This document shows, piece after piece, positions 8,940 to 20,283 of a DNA stretch of 64,000 nucleotides. The stretch spans positions 1 through 64,000 of the forward strand of contig JAKJHU010001414.1 of the NCBI GenBank assembly GCA_022316685.1, given 5' to 3'. Each line of letters starts with the position of its first letter. The stretch's first letter is position 1. Made by a program: the position numbers and the translations under genes. The notes beneath the pieces are model-generated. The model saw nothing but the letters and a program-made list of their open reading frames with translations. It ran no database searches and was not told the origin of the DNA. Origin of the DNA: Progne subis subis (Eukaryota; Chordata; Aves; Passeriformes; Hirundinidae).

Positions 8940-11061
8940 ATGGGACAGAAAAACAGTAAATTGGATACAAGGAAGAAAAAGGGGTGTAAAAAATTACCAA
9001 CAGACATACCTCAAGATATCCCTCTCAGAATTATGTTAGCTAACTGAGATAAAAACCCTTGTACAAGGAGAAAGGAAAGGATAAAAATGATACAATTTTG
9101 CATGATAGAATGGGCAGAGAAGGAAATAAGATCTGACCACATTTATTGGCCCAGATACGGCTCTTCTGAGAACTGGATTTGTCAGGCTGTAAATGTATTT
9201 GTAAATTCAAAAGAACTGTTAAATCCTGAAGAAAGAAAATATGCCACATGTTGGACAGGAGATTTTAGGAGAATAAAAATCTTTAACGTATCAGAAACCC
9301 CCGAGATGAAACAAGAAAAGAAAAAGGGGAAAGAAAAGGGAAGGGAACAAGAAGAAAAGAAGGAAAAAGAGTGGGATCCTTTGCAGGCTTTGCCCTCTCT
9401 GTTCCCACTCGCACTCCTGCCTTTCGCAGCTGAGCCCCTTGTCCCGGGTCCCGCTTCAGCCCCGCCTGCCCCGGTTCCCGTCCCGAGTGCCGGCTCGCAG
9501 CCCGCAGCAGCTGCGCCGGTTCCCGCATACACCCCATCCCCGGCCCCGCCAGTGAATTCGTCTGCCCCGGCCGCCTGGTCCACGGCTGCCCTAAGGGCTG
9601 TGCCAGGGGTCCCCCCTGACGCGTGGTCTAAGGCCGTAGCCCTGACCGTGCCGGGGGTCCCGTCGGTCCCAGCCGTCCTATCTCCGATCGCTTCCCCCAC
9701 TGCCCGATCCCTGGCTGCCCTGCCCGTGCCGGCTGCGCTGGGCGTTGCTGCTGCTGCTGCTTTGTCTCTGCCGGGAGCCGCTGACTCAGCCGCCACCAGC
9801 CCCGTGCAGGCTGCCCACGCTCCCCTCTGGTATCCCCAGAACTGCCCCCTCCTCTGCCGGTCCCGGCAGCAAACCCCACCTACGCTCCGCCCTTGGAGGA
9901 CCAAGCCTCGGCGCTGTGCCCTCCCCTCACCGCCCTTCCTGCCCCGAGCTCCGTTCCCTCGGTAACTACAGCGACTGCTCAGAGAAATGACTTCTCCCTA
10001 AAAATGCCTTATCGAATCATTAGAAGTTCACTTAAAAGACAGCCCTCTCTGGATTCTTTCTCAAAACACGGGAAAAAGACTGCAGAGGATGAAAACCAAA
10101 AATGGGATAAAGAAATTAGTGATTCCCACTGAGAGAAGTTCCAAGGGGGGGGGGGGTGTGGAATGGGTTTTATAAATGCCCCTTTGACTTCTTCTGAGGT
10201 CAGAAATTTTAAAAAAGAAATCAAAGGAATTTTAGAAGATCCTATTGGCACAGCTGAACAATTGGACCAGTTCTTAGGTCCGAATATTTATACTTGGGAA
10301 GAGATGCAGCCTATAATGAAAATAATATTTTCTCAGGAAGAAAGGCAATTAATCAGAGCAGCTGGAATAAAAGTTTGGGAAAAAGAGAACCCACAGGTCC
10401 CCCCGGAGAAGACAAAATGCCAACTGCGCCTCCTGAGGAGAGTCAAAATAATGAGGAAGGGAGGAAACACATGAATGAATATCGTAATTTAATAATCAAA
10501 GGAATAAAAGAGGCGGCAACCCAAGGGCAAAATGCTAAAAAAGCTTTTGAGGCACAGCAAGAAAAAAAAGAATCTCCAACTGAATTGTTGGACAGACTTA
10601 GGAAAAATATGAAACAATATTCCGGAATAGACCCTGAAACTGATTTGGGAAAAGCTTTGTTAAGGATTAACTTTGTTACAAATGCTTGGCCAGATATTAG
10701 AAAAAAATTAGAAAAAATTGAGGATTGGCATAATAAATCATTAGATGACTTACTAAAGGAGGCTCAGAAAGTTTATGTCTGAAGAGATGAAGAGAAAGCT
10801 AAACTGAAAGCAAAATTTATGGCAGTCACCATGCGAGAAAACAATTTCCAAAAAAATCAAAAATATACAAGCACTACTTCTAGAGATAAAATTAGTAGAG
10901 ACAGGGGAAAGGAAAAAAATAGAATCCCAATACAAACCAAGTCTCAGCAGCATTCCAGGAATGTCTGCTTTTACTGTGGGGGCGAGTGACATTATAGGAG
11001 AAATTGTCCTAAGCAGGTAATAGATCTGAAAATCTTCAAAGAGAAGAGCACAGAAGAGGAA
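8940..11061 (+). pseudogene. gag: ERV-2 gag (matrix, Pro/Ala-rich linker, capsid, nucleocapsid)
   Basis: The start is the ATG at 8940: MGQ gives an N-terminal glycine for myristoylation as in gammaretroviral matrix. An in-frame TGA lies at 9045-9047. Matrix homology (SENWICQA region) continues to ~9300. 9380-9965 encodes an unusually long Pro/Ala/Val-rich segment that is far more GC-rich than the rest. Capsid homology runs from ~10180 (LTSSEVRNFKKE) through a frameshift near 10400 to a TGA after KVYV at 10780-10782. A single CCHC-type zinc knuckle follows at ~10970-11010 and is itself broken by a TGA (10987-10989). Gag would build the particle; this copy cannot make it whole. Confidence 0.88.
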
Positions 11062-11114
11062 TAGGGAGGTCAAAGGCTCTATTTCCTGGGGGGGACAAAT
11101 ACCATCTAGAGCCT

Positions 11115-11510
11115 GTGATAACTCTAAAAGTGGGTCCCCAAGAAGAAGAATTGGAATTTGTGGTAGATACAGGGGCAGAAAGAACCTGCCTGCTAAATGT
11201 TCCAAAAGGTTGTAGTGTGAGTAAAGATACTGCAAAAGTAACAGGGGCAAAAGGAGAAACTTTTGCAGTTCCCGTCATTAAAAATGTAGTAATTGAAGGG
11301 GAAACTAAAATTTGGATGAGAGATGTCTTATTGGTCCCAAAGGCAGGTAGCAACTTACTCGGAAGAGACTTAAAAGTGAAATTAAGAACAGGGGTTATAC
11401 CAGAAGATGGGAAAATGACAGCTAAAGTTTTAAAATTAGGCCAAGAAGGTGAAGAAAAAAATAACAAGGAAGTTTGGCTGGGGAAGGAAATAGGGGGGAT
11501 TAAATATTGA
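11115..11510 (+). CDS. pro: ERV-2 aspartic protease segment (open)
   Basis: The frame holds VVDTGAERT, with the retropepsin active-site triad DTG at about residues 18-20, and a C-terminal LLGRDL motif near residue 82 matching the conserved G-R-D/N element. The length fits a ~125 residue protease. It follows gag in another frame and is stopped before RT. A retroviral protease is translated as part of gag-pro-pol by readthrough or frameshift, so the listed start is only where the open stretch begins. The frame is intact, but the broken gag upstream means it is probably not produced. Confidence 0.75.
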   Translation: MITLKVGPQEEELEFVVDTGAERTCLLNVPKGCSVSKDTAKVTGAKGETFAVPVIKNVVIEGETKIWMRDVLLVPKAGSNLLGRDLKVKLRTGVIPEDGKMTAKVLKLGQEGEEKNNKEVWLGKEIGGIKY

Positions 11511-14500
11511 CCCTATAAGTGTTACAATAGAGAGAGAAGATTGTCCCATACGTGTACGTCAATACCCCATATCTTTAGAAGGACGGGAAAGTTTGAAGCC
11601 AGTAATAGAAGGACTAATAAAGGACGGGACACTAGAACCTTGCATGTCTCCCCATAATACCCCTATTCTCCCAGTAAAGAAGTCTGATGGGAGTTACAGA
11701 CTAGTACAAGGTTTAAAGGAAGTTAACAAAAGTACTTGGTCTCGTTACCCAGTGGTACCCAATCCCTATACACTTCTAAGTAAAGTTCCACCCCAGCATC
11801 AGTGGTTTAGTGTAGTGGATCTTAAAGATGCTTTTTGGGCCTGTCCACTAGCCAAGGAGAGCCGAGATATCTTTGCCTTTGAATAGGAGGAACCAAAAAC
11901 TGGAAGAAAGCAGCAATTAAGATGGACGAAATTACCGCAGGGGTTCACGGAGTCTCCAAACTTATCTGGGCAAGCTTTAGAAAAAAATACTGCAAGCCTT
12001 CTCCACTCCTCCTAGAATACAAATTATCCAATATGTGGATGATCTTCTACTATCTGGGGAAGATGAAGTTGAAGTTAGAGAAGCTACAATAAAACTTTTA
12101 AATTTTCTTGGAGAAAATGAATTAAGGGTATATAAAGGGAAACTGCAATTAGTAGAACCAGAGGTAAAATATCTTGGACACTTGATAAGTAAGGGTAGTC
12201 AAAGGCTCAGTCCAGAGAGAATTGCAGGAATTTTATCCCTTCCACCTCCCTCTTCAAAGAGGGAAATCAGAAAACTACTCGGATTATTGGGATATTATAG
12301 ATTATGGATTGAGGGGTACACACAGGCAGTAAAATTTTTGTATGAAAAGTTGACAGAGGGAGATAATATAAAATGGACCAAGGAAGATGATGATAAATTA
12401 GAAAAATTGAAGTTAAAACTGGCCTCAATACCAGCTTTAAGCTTACCTTCACTAGAAAAACCCTTTCATCTGTATGTGAATGTAGAAAAGGGGGTAGCTC
12501 ATGGAGTTCTGGTCCAGGAGTGGGGAGGAGTAAAGAGACCAGTAGCTTATTTATCAGAGATGTTGGACCCAGTGAGCCACGGCTGGCCAGTATGTATTCA
12601 AGCTATAGCCGCTACTGCAATCCTGGTAGAAGAAAGTCGTAAACTTACTTTTGGAGGTCAACTAATTGTGTGCACACCTCATGCGGTTCGGAATGTGTTA
12701 AATCAGAAAGCTGAAAAATGGTTAACAGATTCTAGAATGTTAAAATATGAAGCAATCTTGATAGATAGTGATGATCTGACATTAGAAGCAAACAGGAGTT
12801 TAAATCCAGCTCAATTCCTCTATGGAGAACCAGCAGATAACCTAATACATAATTGTTTAGAAATTATCCAATACCAAACAAAAGTTCGGGGGGATCTTGA
12901 AGAACAAGCCCTTTCAGAAGGGGAAATAATCTATGTGGATGGTTCCTCCAGATGTCTACAAGGAAAAAGAATGTCAGGGTATGCAGTAGCTAATGGAAAA
13001 AACATGCAAACTATTGAAAAAGGAAAATTACCTTCAAACTTGTCAATTAAAAAAAAATTAAAAATTAAAAATAAAAAATTAAAAAAAGCTCAAACTTGTC
13101 AATTATATGCTCCAAAAAAGGCACTGGAATATTTAGCACACAAGAAAGGAATTATTATACACTGATTCGAGGTATGCTTTTGGAGTAGTAGATACTTTTG
13201 GAAAAATTTGGGAAGAAAGAGGATTACTTAAGAGGAAAAGGATTAGTACATGAAGGACTCGTTTTAGAGATTTTAGAGGCATTAAAACTACCTGAAGAAA
13301 TAGCTATAGTACACATTAAGGGACACCAAAGAGGAGTGACCCCAGAAATTAGAGAAAATAATTTAGCAGATCAGGAAGCTAAGGATGCAGCAGAAAATGG
13401 AGCTGAAAGAGTTATGTTAATATTAACTCCAAATGAGGAAAAATTAGAAATCCCAAAGTTTAGTGAAGCAGAGAAAAAAGAATTAAACAAGATAGGAGGA
13501 GAACAGGCTGAATCAGGGAAATGGAAACTTCCTAATGGAAGACAATTACTTAATAAAATACTGACTAGAAAAATATTAGAAGATATGCATCAGAAAAGCC
13601 ACTGGGGTACTCAGGCTTTGTGTGATCATTTTTTAAGGAACTATGGATGCATCGGGATTTTTGGAGTAGCAAAGCAAGTAACTGAAAAATGTATAACTTG
13701 CCAAAGGATAAACAAAAAGGTGATGAGAAAAACAACATTAAGAGGCTGTGAGTTAGCTCTTCGACCATTTCAAAGTATCCAAGTAGATTTTACTGATCTT
13801 CCTCAAGTACAAAGATGGAAGTATTTATTAGTAATGCCAGACCATCTAACTCATTGGGTAGAAGCAGTTCCCACTACCAAGGCCTCAGCCAACATGGTAA
13901 GTAAGACCCTTTTAGAACAGATTATTCCCAGATACAGAATGGTTATTAGAATAGAAACAGACAGAGGAACGCATTTTACATCAAAAGTGTTACAACAAAT
14001 AATTCAATCTTTAGGGATAAAATGGGAGCTGCATACCCCATGGCATCCACAGAGTTCTGGTCATGTAGAAAGGATGAACCAGACTTTAAAGAGAACTTTG
14101 ACCAAAATAATAGTTGAAACCCAAATGTCATGGGTACAATGCCTACCTTTGGCCTTATTGAGGATCCGAACACAACCCAGGTCAGACCTGGGAGTGTCAC
14201 CCTATGAAATGATGTTTGGGTTACCCTTTTTAACCACCCAACATGAAAACGCTACCTATGAGGTAGGGGAAATGAGTGTTAAAAGATATGTTAACACCAT
14301 TGCAAAAACTCTTGAAAACCTACGGTTGAAAGGAATAATCCCTCAAACCACACCTTTAGACTTTAAAATCCATTATGTTCATCCAGGGGAATGGGTGCTA
14401 GTAAAAACCTGGAAAGAACAATCTTTAACTCCTCAATGGGAAGGTCCTTTTCAGGTATTGCTGACAACCGAGGCTGCGATCCAAACCAAGGAACGAGGGT

Positions 14501-14631
14501 GGATCCACGCCAGCAGAATCAAAGGACCTGTGGATGAACCTAAGGAGTGGACAATTGCATCTGAACCGGGTGATACAAAACTGACTCTTAAACGGGGACT
14601 GGGTGGTAATGAACTGGGAAGACCCAAATAG
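11511..14631 (+). pseudogene. pol: ERV-2 pol (RT, RNase H, integrase), several breaks
   Basis: RT starts about 11520; fingers/palm run to a TAG at 11884-11886 where related proteins have Trp. The frame then shifts, and YVDD (12031-12042) begins an open stretch to 13165 through thumb, connection and the first RNase H motif (YVDGSS). A Lys-rich insert at ~13048-13090, flanked by copies of CAAACTTGTCAATTA, interrupts RNase H. A frameshift lies near 13150-13200. From 13198 to 14631 the end of RNase H and a complete integrase are open: H-H-C-C zinc site, then Asp (QVDFTD), Asp (ETDRG) and Glu (HVERMN). The stop overlaps the accessory frame by 29 bases. Confidence 0.9.
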
Positions 14632-15169
14632 TCCAAGAAACATACCCAGGATCACACCTAATTGGGAGATAAGGCCAAGCTTATATCAGTGGTTTCAAGT
14701 ACCACCTGGACAAGCTTTGAGACGCCTCCGATACCGTCCTTGGGGAGGAATATTTCCACTCCAAACAGGAGGATCAGGACTGTTTCGGACAGAGAACTCT
14801 TGTATTCATGCCTTAGCCTGTGATTTATGCAAAGAGGAAGAGGAGTTGCAACTTACATCAGTGCCAGACCAAATTCCCTGTTTGATCCACCCAAATACCA
14901 GGCATGCTAGCTGGGTTAAATGTAAATGTTTAGATTGTGGGAAGAATTGGTATTGTAGTTCACACAATCAACACTCCCGTTGCAGGAAGTGTCAAGGGCC
15001 AAATCGATCTCCTATCCAGGCAGAATTCGAAGAAACTGAAATAATAACTTTGTTTTGTGGATGGGAATTATTAGTGCCTGTTGAATGGGAGATACCTGAA
15101 GAACAGTGGGAAATGACAGTTAAGGAGCGTCAGAAACAATTTGTCTGGAAATTAGCTAAGAGGAAGTGA
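14603..15169 (+). CDS. ERV-2 Cys-rich accessory protein between pol and env
   Basis: 188 codons, open, starting inside the pol end in a different frame. It is not a known gag, pro, pol or env domain. Residues 73-76 give a CDLC pair. Residues 93-130 give a dense Cys/His cluster: C93, H96, H101, W104, C107, C109, C112, W116, C118, H121, H124, C127, C130, enough for one or two zinc sites. The C-terminus has a Trp/Glu-rich segment and a basic KLAKRK tail. ERV-3, ERV-4 and ERV-5 have a comparable frame in the same place. The role is unknown; a zinc-binding, nucleic-acid- or host-factor-binding regulator is an inference. It survives open in a provirus where gag, pol and env are broken, though chance could explain that for a short gene. 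Confidence 0.7.
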   Translation: MVMNWEDPNSPRNIPRITPNWEIRPSLYQWFQVPPGQALRRLRYRPWGGIFPLQTGGSGLFRTENSCIHALACDLCKEEEELQLTSVPDQIPCLIHPNTRHASWVKCKCLDCGKNWYCSSHNQHSRCRKCQGPNRSPIQAEFEETEIITLFCGWELLVPVEWEIPEEQWEMTVKERQKQFVWKLAKRK

Positions 15170-15237
15170 CAAGGAAATAGAGGGCAAGACCAGATTGGCC
15201 TCTGTGTTCGCCACCAAGAAGACCAAATACACCTGCT

Positions 15238-17100
15238 GTGGGTTGCAACCCCATAGGCATGGGAGGTGGGAGTATAAGCCATGCTGGAATTCTGTTACTC
15301 CTTTTTCTGTCACTCAATTTTTGTCTTCTCCCTTTTGGGATATCGACAAGGCCATGCTACAGATGTTACCAAAAGCTGTACATGGAAAGACACCAAGATT
15401 CTTTTTTCATTTCTCACACTCATGTCAACAGCCACTGTTATAACCCATCCAAATTAGGCAATTGCATACATAAAGGGAAGAAGTACTGGATTGCAGAGAA
15501 CTTAAGAACAAGGAGTAGCAAGATGGGAAGTCAGTGCCCAAAAGAGGAGAGATGGATTTGTTTTACCTACATTACTGGGCACAAAGCACAAGATTTAGTA
15601 AAAGAGCAATTGATAAGCAAAAAGACGAAGTCAGTACAACCACATAAACCTGTGCCAATTTCAGTCAACGATTTGTATACCAAACTTGAACAGCAATTAG
15701 AAAAAGAAATAGATATCTCAAGGATGGGTAAAAATCAGTTTGTAGAATTGGGGGAAAGAATAAGTAAGGAACTTAACATAACCAATTGTTGGGTCTGTGG
15801 AGGGGCTTTGATGTCAGAAGAATGGCCATGGAAAGGCAGCAGCTTAGGCCCAATTGAGCTTCTAAAATGGAACCAAGCAAGTACAAGTGGAGAAAACAGA
15901 CCAGAAGGGTGGATTTTAAGCTCAGCCATGATAGGGGAAGAATGTCTCTGGTGCACTGGGAAAAGCTTCCTTCATGAAGTACGAAAAACACCCTGTAAAA
16001 GACATAAGGTTAGTAATGGAACTTCTGTATGGTGGGTCCCAGAAGAACCAACTGCGTATTAGACCCAAGAAAAAGCAAAAAAAGTGAATTGTAAGCACGA
16101 TAATAAAATAAAACTTTTTCAATATAATGATAAAGGTAAAAATCCTTACTATGGCATCCCGGAAATTTCCAAATTTTGGGAGAATATAGATCAACAACAA
16201 TTTAACTATTGGAAAGCTCCAGACAGCTTATTTTGGATATGTGGAAAAAGAGCATACCCAAAACTCCCCTCTCAGTGGAAAGGGAGCTGCACTCTGGGAA
16301 TTATACAGCCAGGATTTTTTCTTTTACCAGGACCTGATGGGGATCAATTAGGGATACCAGTTTATGAGGATCTAAAGAGAAACAAAAGAGAATTGATTGG
16401 AGGATTCCAAAAATGGGGAGATGAGGAATGGCCCCCTGAACGCATGCTGGAAACATATGGGCCAGCCACCTGGGCACAAGACGGGAGTTGGGGATATTGA
16501 ACCCCAATTTATATGCTAAATCGTATTATAAGACTTCAAGCTGCTGTAGAGATAATAACGAACACAACTGGTCAGGCAATGGAATTAATATCAAGGCAAC
16601 AAACCCAAACAAGAGCGGCTGTGTAGCAGAATAGGTTGGCTTTAGACTATCTATTAGCTGAAGAAGGAGGTGTTTGTGGAAAGTTCAATACATCAGATTG
16701 TTGTTTAAAAATAGACGACAGTGGAGATGCCGTCCTGCACATAGTCAATGATATCAGAAAAATCGCCCATGTACCAGCTCAAAAGTGGGAATCAATGCTA
16801 AATACTAGCTGGTGGGATAATGTGTTGGGAGTAGAATGGTGGAAAAAGTTAGGCTTCTTCCTTTTATGCACTACAGCTGGTCGAATATTTCTTCCTTCCT
16901 GATTCCCTGTTTCATTCGGCTCGTCACCAGTGTAGTACAAGGCATGCAATTAGTGAACATTGACCAAAAGTTGCCTACAACAACAACACCACAAAGGATT
17001 ATGGTGTTAAAGAAACAAAATAATATAGAAGACCCCTTCAAAGAAGCGAGATTGATTTGTGAAAAAAATGAGCGAATAATGAAGGCTAGAAAACAATGAA
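15238..17100 (+). pseudogene. env: ERV-2 env with multiple stops
   Basis: The likely start is ATG 15238; residues 17-38 are a hydrophobic signal-peptide-like stretch (GILLLLFLSLNFCLL). The surface subunit contains CWVCGG near residue 184 and is cut by TAG at 16060-16062. The same protein resumes from ~16084, with a KRNKR cleavage-like site (~16375-16390). A TGA lies at 16498-16500 after SWGY, and a TAG at 16624-16626. The transmembrane subunit then shows EEGG, C-x7-CC, a paired-Trp region and a membrane anchor (~16845-16900), with a further stop near 16900. The layout matches ERV-1 and ERV-4 env. Confidence 0.85.
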
Positions 17101-17122
17101 TATTGCTCAAGCCAAATTAATT

Positions 17123-17143
17123 ATAAAAAGAAAGAGGGAGCAT
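17123..17143 (+). promoter_or_regulatory. Polypurine tract of ERV-2
   Basis: AAAAAGAAAGAGGGAG ends 3 bases before the TG of the 3' LTR, as expected of the plus-strand primer. Confidence 0.75.
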
Positions 17144-17689
17144 TGTGAAAAATGCATATTATATGGCTCTACACAAGATATTTACTATATGTATTATGTT
17201 GTATTGATTGTTAATGTTGTATTAATATTTTGATAGTATGGTAAATGAAGTTTTGTAGTTAAAATGTTGTTTTAATATGCCAACCACAGGAAAACATAAA
17301 TCTTTCAGAGAAAAAAAGAATTTACTACTTCCTTATCAGAAGAGACCAACTTCTCCTGCCCTGCCCTGAAGACTGCCATAGAGATTAAAGGAAAAAAGTG
17401 ACACTAACCAGAGACAATTCTTTGTTTGAATGGAATTTATGCATCATGTATGAAATATATGAATATTTAACAGGCTGTTGCTTTTAAGAGATAATCCTTT
17501 GTTAACGGGGGTCCTTCTTCAGAGCTTTTTTGCTTGGGGAGGCACCCAGATGTCTGTAACTTTGTTTTTATTGTCTCGTATTGTCCTAACCCTAATTGTT
17601 CAATTTTTTACTCTAATTCTATTTTTATAACCATCTTATGTACTATTAAACTTTCAAAATTTTAAAAACAAGTGATTAGAGTTTTTCAG
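17144..17689 (+). repeat. 3' LTR of ERV-2
   Basis: It starts TGTGAAAAATGCATATTATA and follows the 5' LTR throughout, with many substitutions and without the long A run. The end is near TTTTTCAG (about 17689); the 5' copy ends TTTTCACA, so the last bases have changed and the boundary is accurate to a few bases. Confidence 0.85.
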
Positions 17690-17699
17690 AAGGAATATA

Positions 17700-18128
17700 A
17701 GACTTGTAGGCCTCCTCTGCCCAGAAACCCATTGAACAGTGATGAAGACAGGAAATAGGAGTCCTACCAAGGGTTCATTTATCACATTTGCATTGAAAAG
17801 GTAGAAAGGTCAGAACGAGGAAGACTTCTTTACTTCCTCATTTTGGGGATCCCTCCCCAAGAAAAGGACCACCGACACATTTCAAAGAACAAACTATGCA
17901 TGCTTAATGGCTTTTGAGCTAATTACCATACGAAGCGGGGAATGGGATGTACCAGAGTTATGAATATGCATTTGTGGTTTGGGTATTTAATACTTTTGTA
18001 AATAAAAGGACTCTGTGATCACCTGTAAACTGCGGTGTGAATTTGGGAGCTATCCCGCAAGCTGCCCAGTGTTGTAATAAACATACACTTTCTAACTTTA
18101 AACTGTTAGAGAGGTTTTGTCCGTCACA
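17700..18128 (+). repeat. ERVL-like LTR (solo or fragment)
   Basis: The 3' part is clear: a TATTTAATA TATA-like box (~17985), AATAAA signals (~18001 and ~18077), a TTTCTAACTTTAAACTGTTAGAGAGG segment and the end CCGTCACA at 18128. This ending resembles avian ERVL-type LTRs from general knowledge. The 5' boundary is uncertain because the sequence abuts the ERV-2 3' LTR. No internal ERVL region follows. Confidence 0.6.
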
Positions 18129-18540
18129 GTTGGGTATCGATACTAGATCAGTACTCACATTTTCTTTAATAAGTCAAGATGACCTTGCTTACATAGATTC
18201 TGGACAATGACCAGGGATTGGACACTAAGGTTGCCACCTCTCCACTCCACTGGCCAGGCTAGAAGTCCATCAACTGTCCCTCATCAGAGAGGAATGTGAA
18301 AACAACCACTTTGTTTATGTTACAAGTATGAGAAGGCTCCACTACGGAAATGTCAACATTCACAGAAGGCTAAAACTCAGGGCCAACAGCCAGCCCATTC
18401 TGATACACCGCCACCCTGGTTTGGGATAATTGCTTTGCTAGTAGCTCTAGGGCTCTTGCTGTTTTATTAGTGTTATTTTTTTTTTACAACTGTTTGCAAT
18501 TTAATATTACAGTTCAACATATATATATATAGGGGTTCAG
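18129..18540. other. Unassigned stretch between LTR and ERV-3
   Basis: No gene or known repeat was recognised. There is a run of T (18478-18487) and a short TA repeat (18521-18530). Confidence 0.4.
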
Positions 18541-20079
18541 TATCCCCAGCTTCCATCCTGAGCCCAGGTAGTGGGTCTGTATTATTCAATATTTTTTTTC
18601 TGGTGGCCATTCTTCATCTCTCCAAGTCTGAGTCCCTCCTGTTAGATCTCATTTCCATTTTCGGTGTATTTGCTCTTATAGTGGTTTTCCCAATATTCTA
18701 TCTTGTGGTTTTGGTAACAAAAAACCCCTGGTTGTATTATCCCAATTGTATAACTTCCTCTCCAGTCCTTAGGTAACTTACTATAGGCTCATTTCCACAA
18801 ATCCAAAACATACCTTCTGTAGCGTCCCTGTCTATTGTGGTCCTTGGGAGGTTTTCCCAAAATGTCTTTAGATTTTCTACTTTCTGGACAGGATTTCCTA
18901 TGCTCCTATTGCACTAAAATAACCCTGATTCCTTTACTGTACAATTACTGTTCTTAAACTGACTCCAGTATTTATTAGGTGCCTCCAGCCACTACCAATT
19001 AGCTGTAGAGTTTGTGGTATATACCTTCTTACAGGGAGTCTCTCCAACTTTGGTTTTAGATGTATTCCTTTTTTCGGGGGGGAACAAACACTTGTTCCTT
19101 ACCACTGAATCTGTTAGTACCCATTCTTTAGGACTGTCTTCTGGTTTGGTAATTTTACTTCAATTCCATTTTAAAATTTGCTTAACCTCTAGCCCTGCAC
19201 ACCTCTATGGCTGCTGTTTTGTCATATGGGAACTTTCATAAATCTTGCAATTAAAAACATTTAATTCAGCTGCTACTTGCTACATCAAGTCTAAAAATAA
19301 ATTTTGGCTCAAGGTGGGAAAATTTAATTCGGACACCTTCTTCTTTAGGTTTTCATATAAATCAGAATCCGGGTTTTCATGCTGTGTTTTCTTTATATTT
19401 TTATTGCTTTTTGAACTCAACTTTCTTTATACTGATCCTGTACTCCCCTGTTACCAGTATGTCCTTGCATGACTGATTTGGTGAAACATATATTCCTCTC
19501 CCCTGGGACATACATAGCTGCTAATTTTCTTCCTTTTTCTTTGTTTTGGCCTGTCTAAAATTCTTGTCCACTCTCAGTATGTTCTTGCAACTTCTCCTGG
19601 GCAAAGTATTTTGCATTCACATGAGTGTTTCCTACCGTGGTGGATATAAAGCTTCGTCCATATCAGACGGTTTGATAACACTGGGTGCGTGACCCTGCCC
19701 AGGCCGGATTTAGACTCAAGGTAGTAATTATGAGTAGGGGTCCAGTATAACGTACCCTTCCATTCCACCAACCTATTGGGTTGCCACCAACAGTTGAGGT
19801 CTGCATCTTTTTCATGGCAAGGGTAGGGGTTAATCTCATCTTGCCCCCTGATGTTGCTCTTTGGTTTTTTTTTTCACCCACTGACTCTTTACTCTCTCTT
19901 AATTCTTTGTCTTTACCTGGTAGGTTGTTGAGGTCACACTCCACTCTTTTAAGATCTGGTTTTGCTCACAAATTGTGTTTAGTCTTGTTCACCCATAGCT
20001 TCCACTATTTTTTATTATCCTGGCATACTCAGCCTGTTGTCACTAATATTTTCAGTGCTAGATCTGTTTCCTTCTGGAT
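18541..20079 (-). pseudogene. env: ERV-3 env remnant
   Basis: On the minus strand, 18840-18780 gives an FWICGNE segment equal in position to the LFWICG block of ERV-1 and ERV-2 env, and 18570-18540 gives TTWAQDGSWG, the conserved block just before the transmembrane subunit heptads. Frames are shifted and interrupted by several stops. The transmembrane anchor is missing at the left end. Upstream surface-subunit sequence (19000-20079) is too decayed to follow residue by residue. Confidence 0.65.
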
Positions 20080-20283
20080 CTAACTTTCACAACTCAAACA
20101 AAGGCCTCTTGGAATCCTGGCTTTCAATAAGTGGGCATACCACAACTCTCTACATTCTATGTACCTAAAACAGCCCCAGGGATTACAGTCACAATTCAGG
20201 CTGGTACATTCTACTTCTCTTGGTCTTTTTATGTGGTTCTTTTTAGGATGTCTCCTCGACATTCTCTTGCCCTTCTTTTCCAA
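20080..20283 (-). pseudogene. ERV-3 Cys-rich accessory remnant
   Basis: A 67 codon open stretch lies just after the integrase end. It contains ECTSLNCDCNPWGC, then IECRELW and CLSC. The order C..C.C..PW-G-C, C, W, CxxC parallels the cluster in ERV-2 (WV-x-C-x-C-x2-C, W, CxxC) and ERV-4 (PWV-C-x2-C-x2-C, W, CxxC). The ends are not defined. It supports the accessory frame being ancestral to this ERV group. Confidence 0.5.

Larger units (their letters stand above)
6858..17689 (+). mobile_element. ERV-2: full-length, decayed gamma-like provirus
   Basis: Order: 5' LTR, primer site resembling initiator tRNA-Met, splice donor, long repeat-filled leader, gag, pro, pol, Cys-rich accessory frame, env, polypurine tract, 3' LTR. 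The gene products are gammaretrovirus-like in capsid, RT and integrase. The two LTRs differ at many positions by eye, and every gene except the protease segment and the accessory frame has stops or frameshifts, so the copy is old. No matching target-site duplication was found at the outer ends; the precise 3' end is uncertain. Confidence 0.92.

Noticed and set aside
18240..18540. Possible env or host membrane protein piece with a hydrophobic run
   Set aside because: Several stops, a run of T creates the hydrophobic stretch, and no motif supports it.
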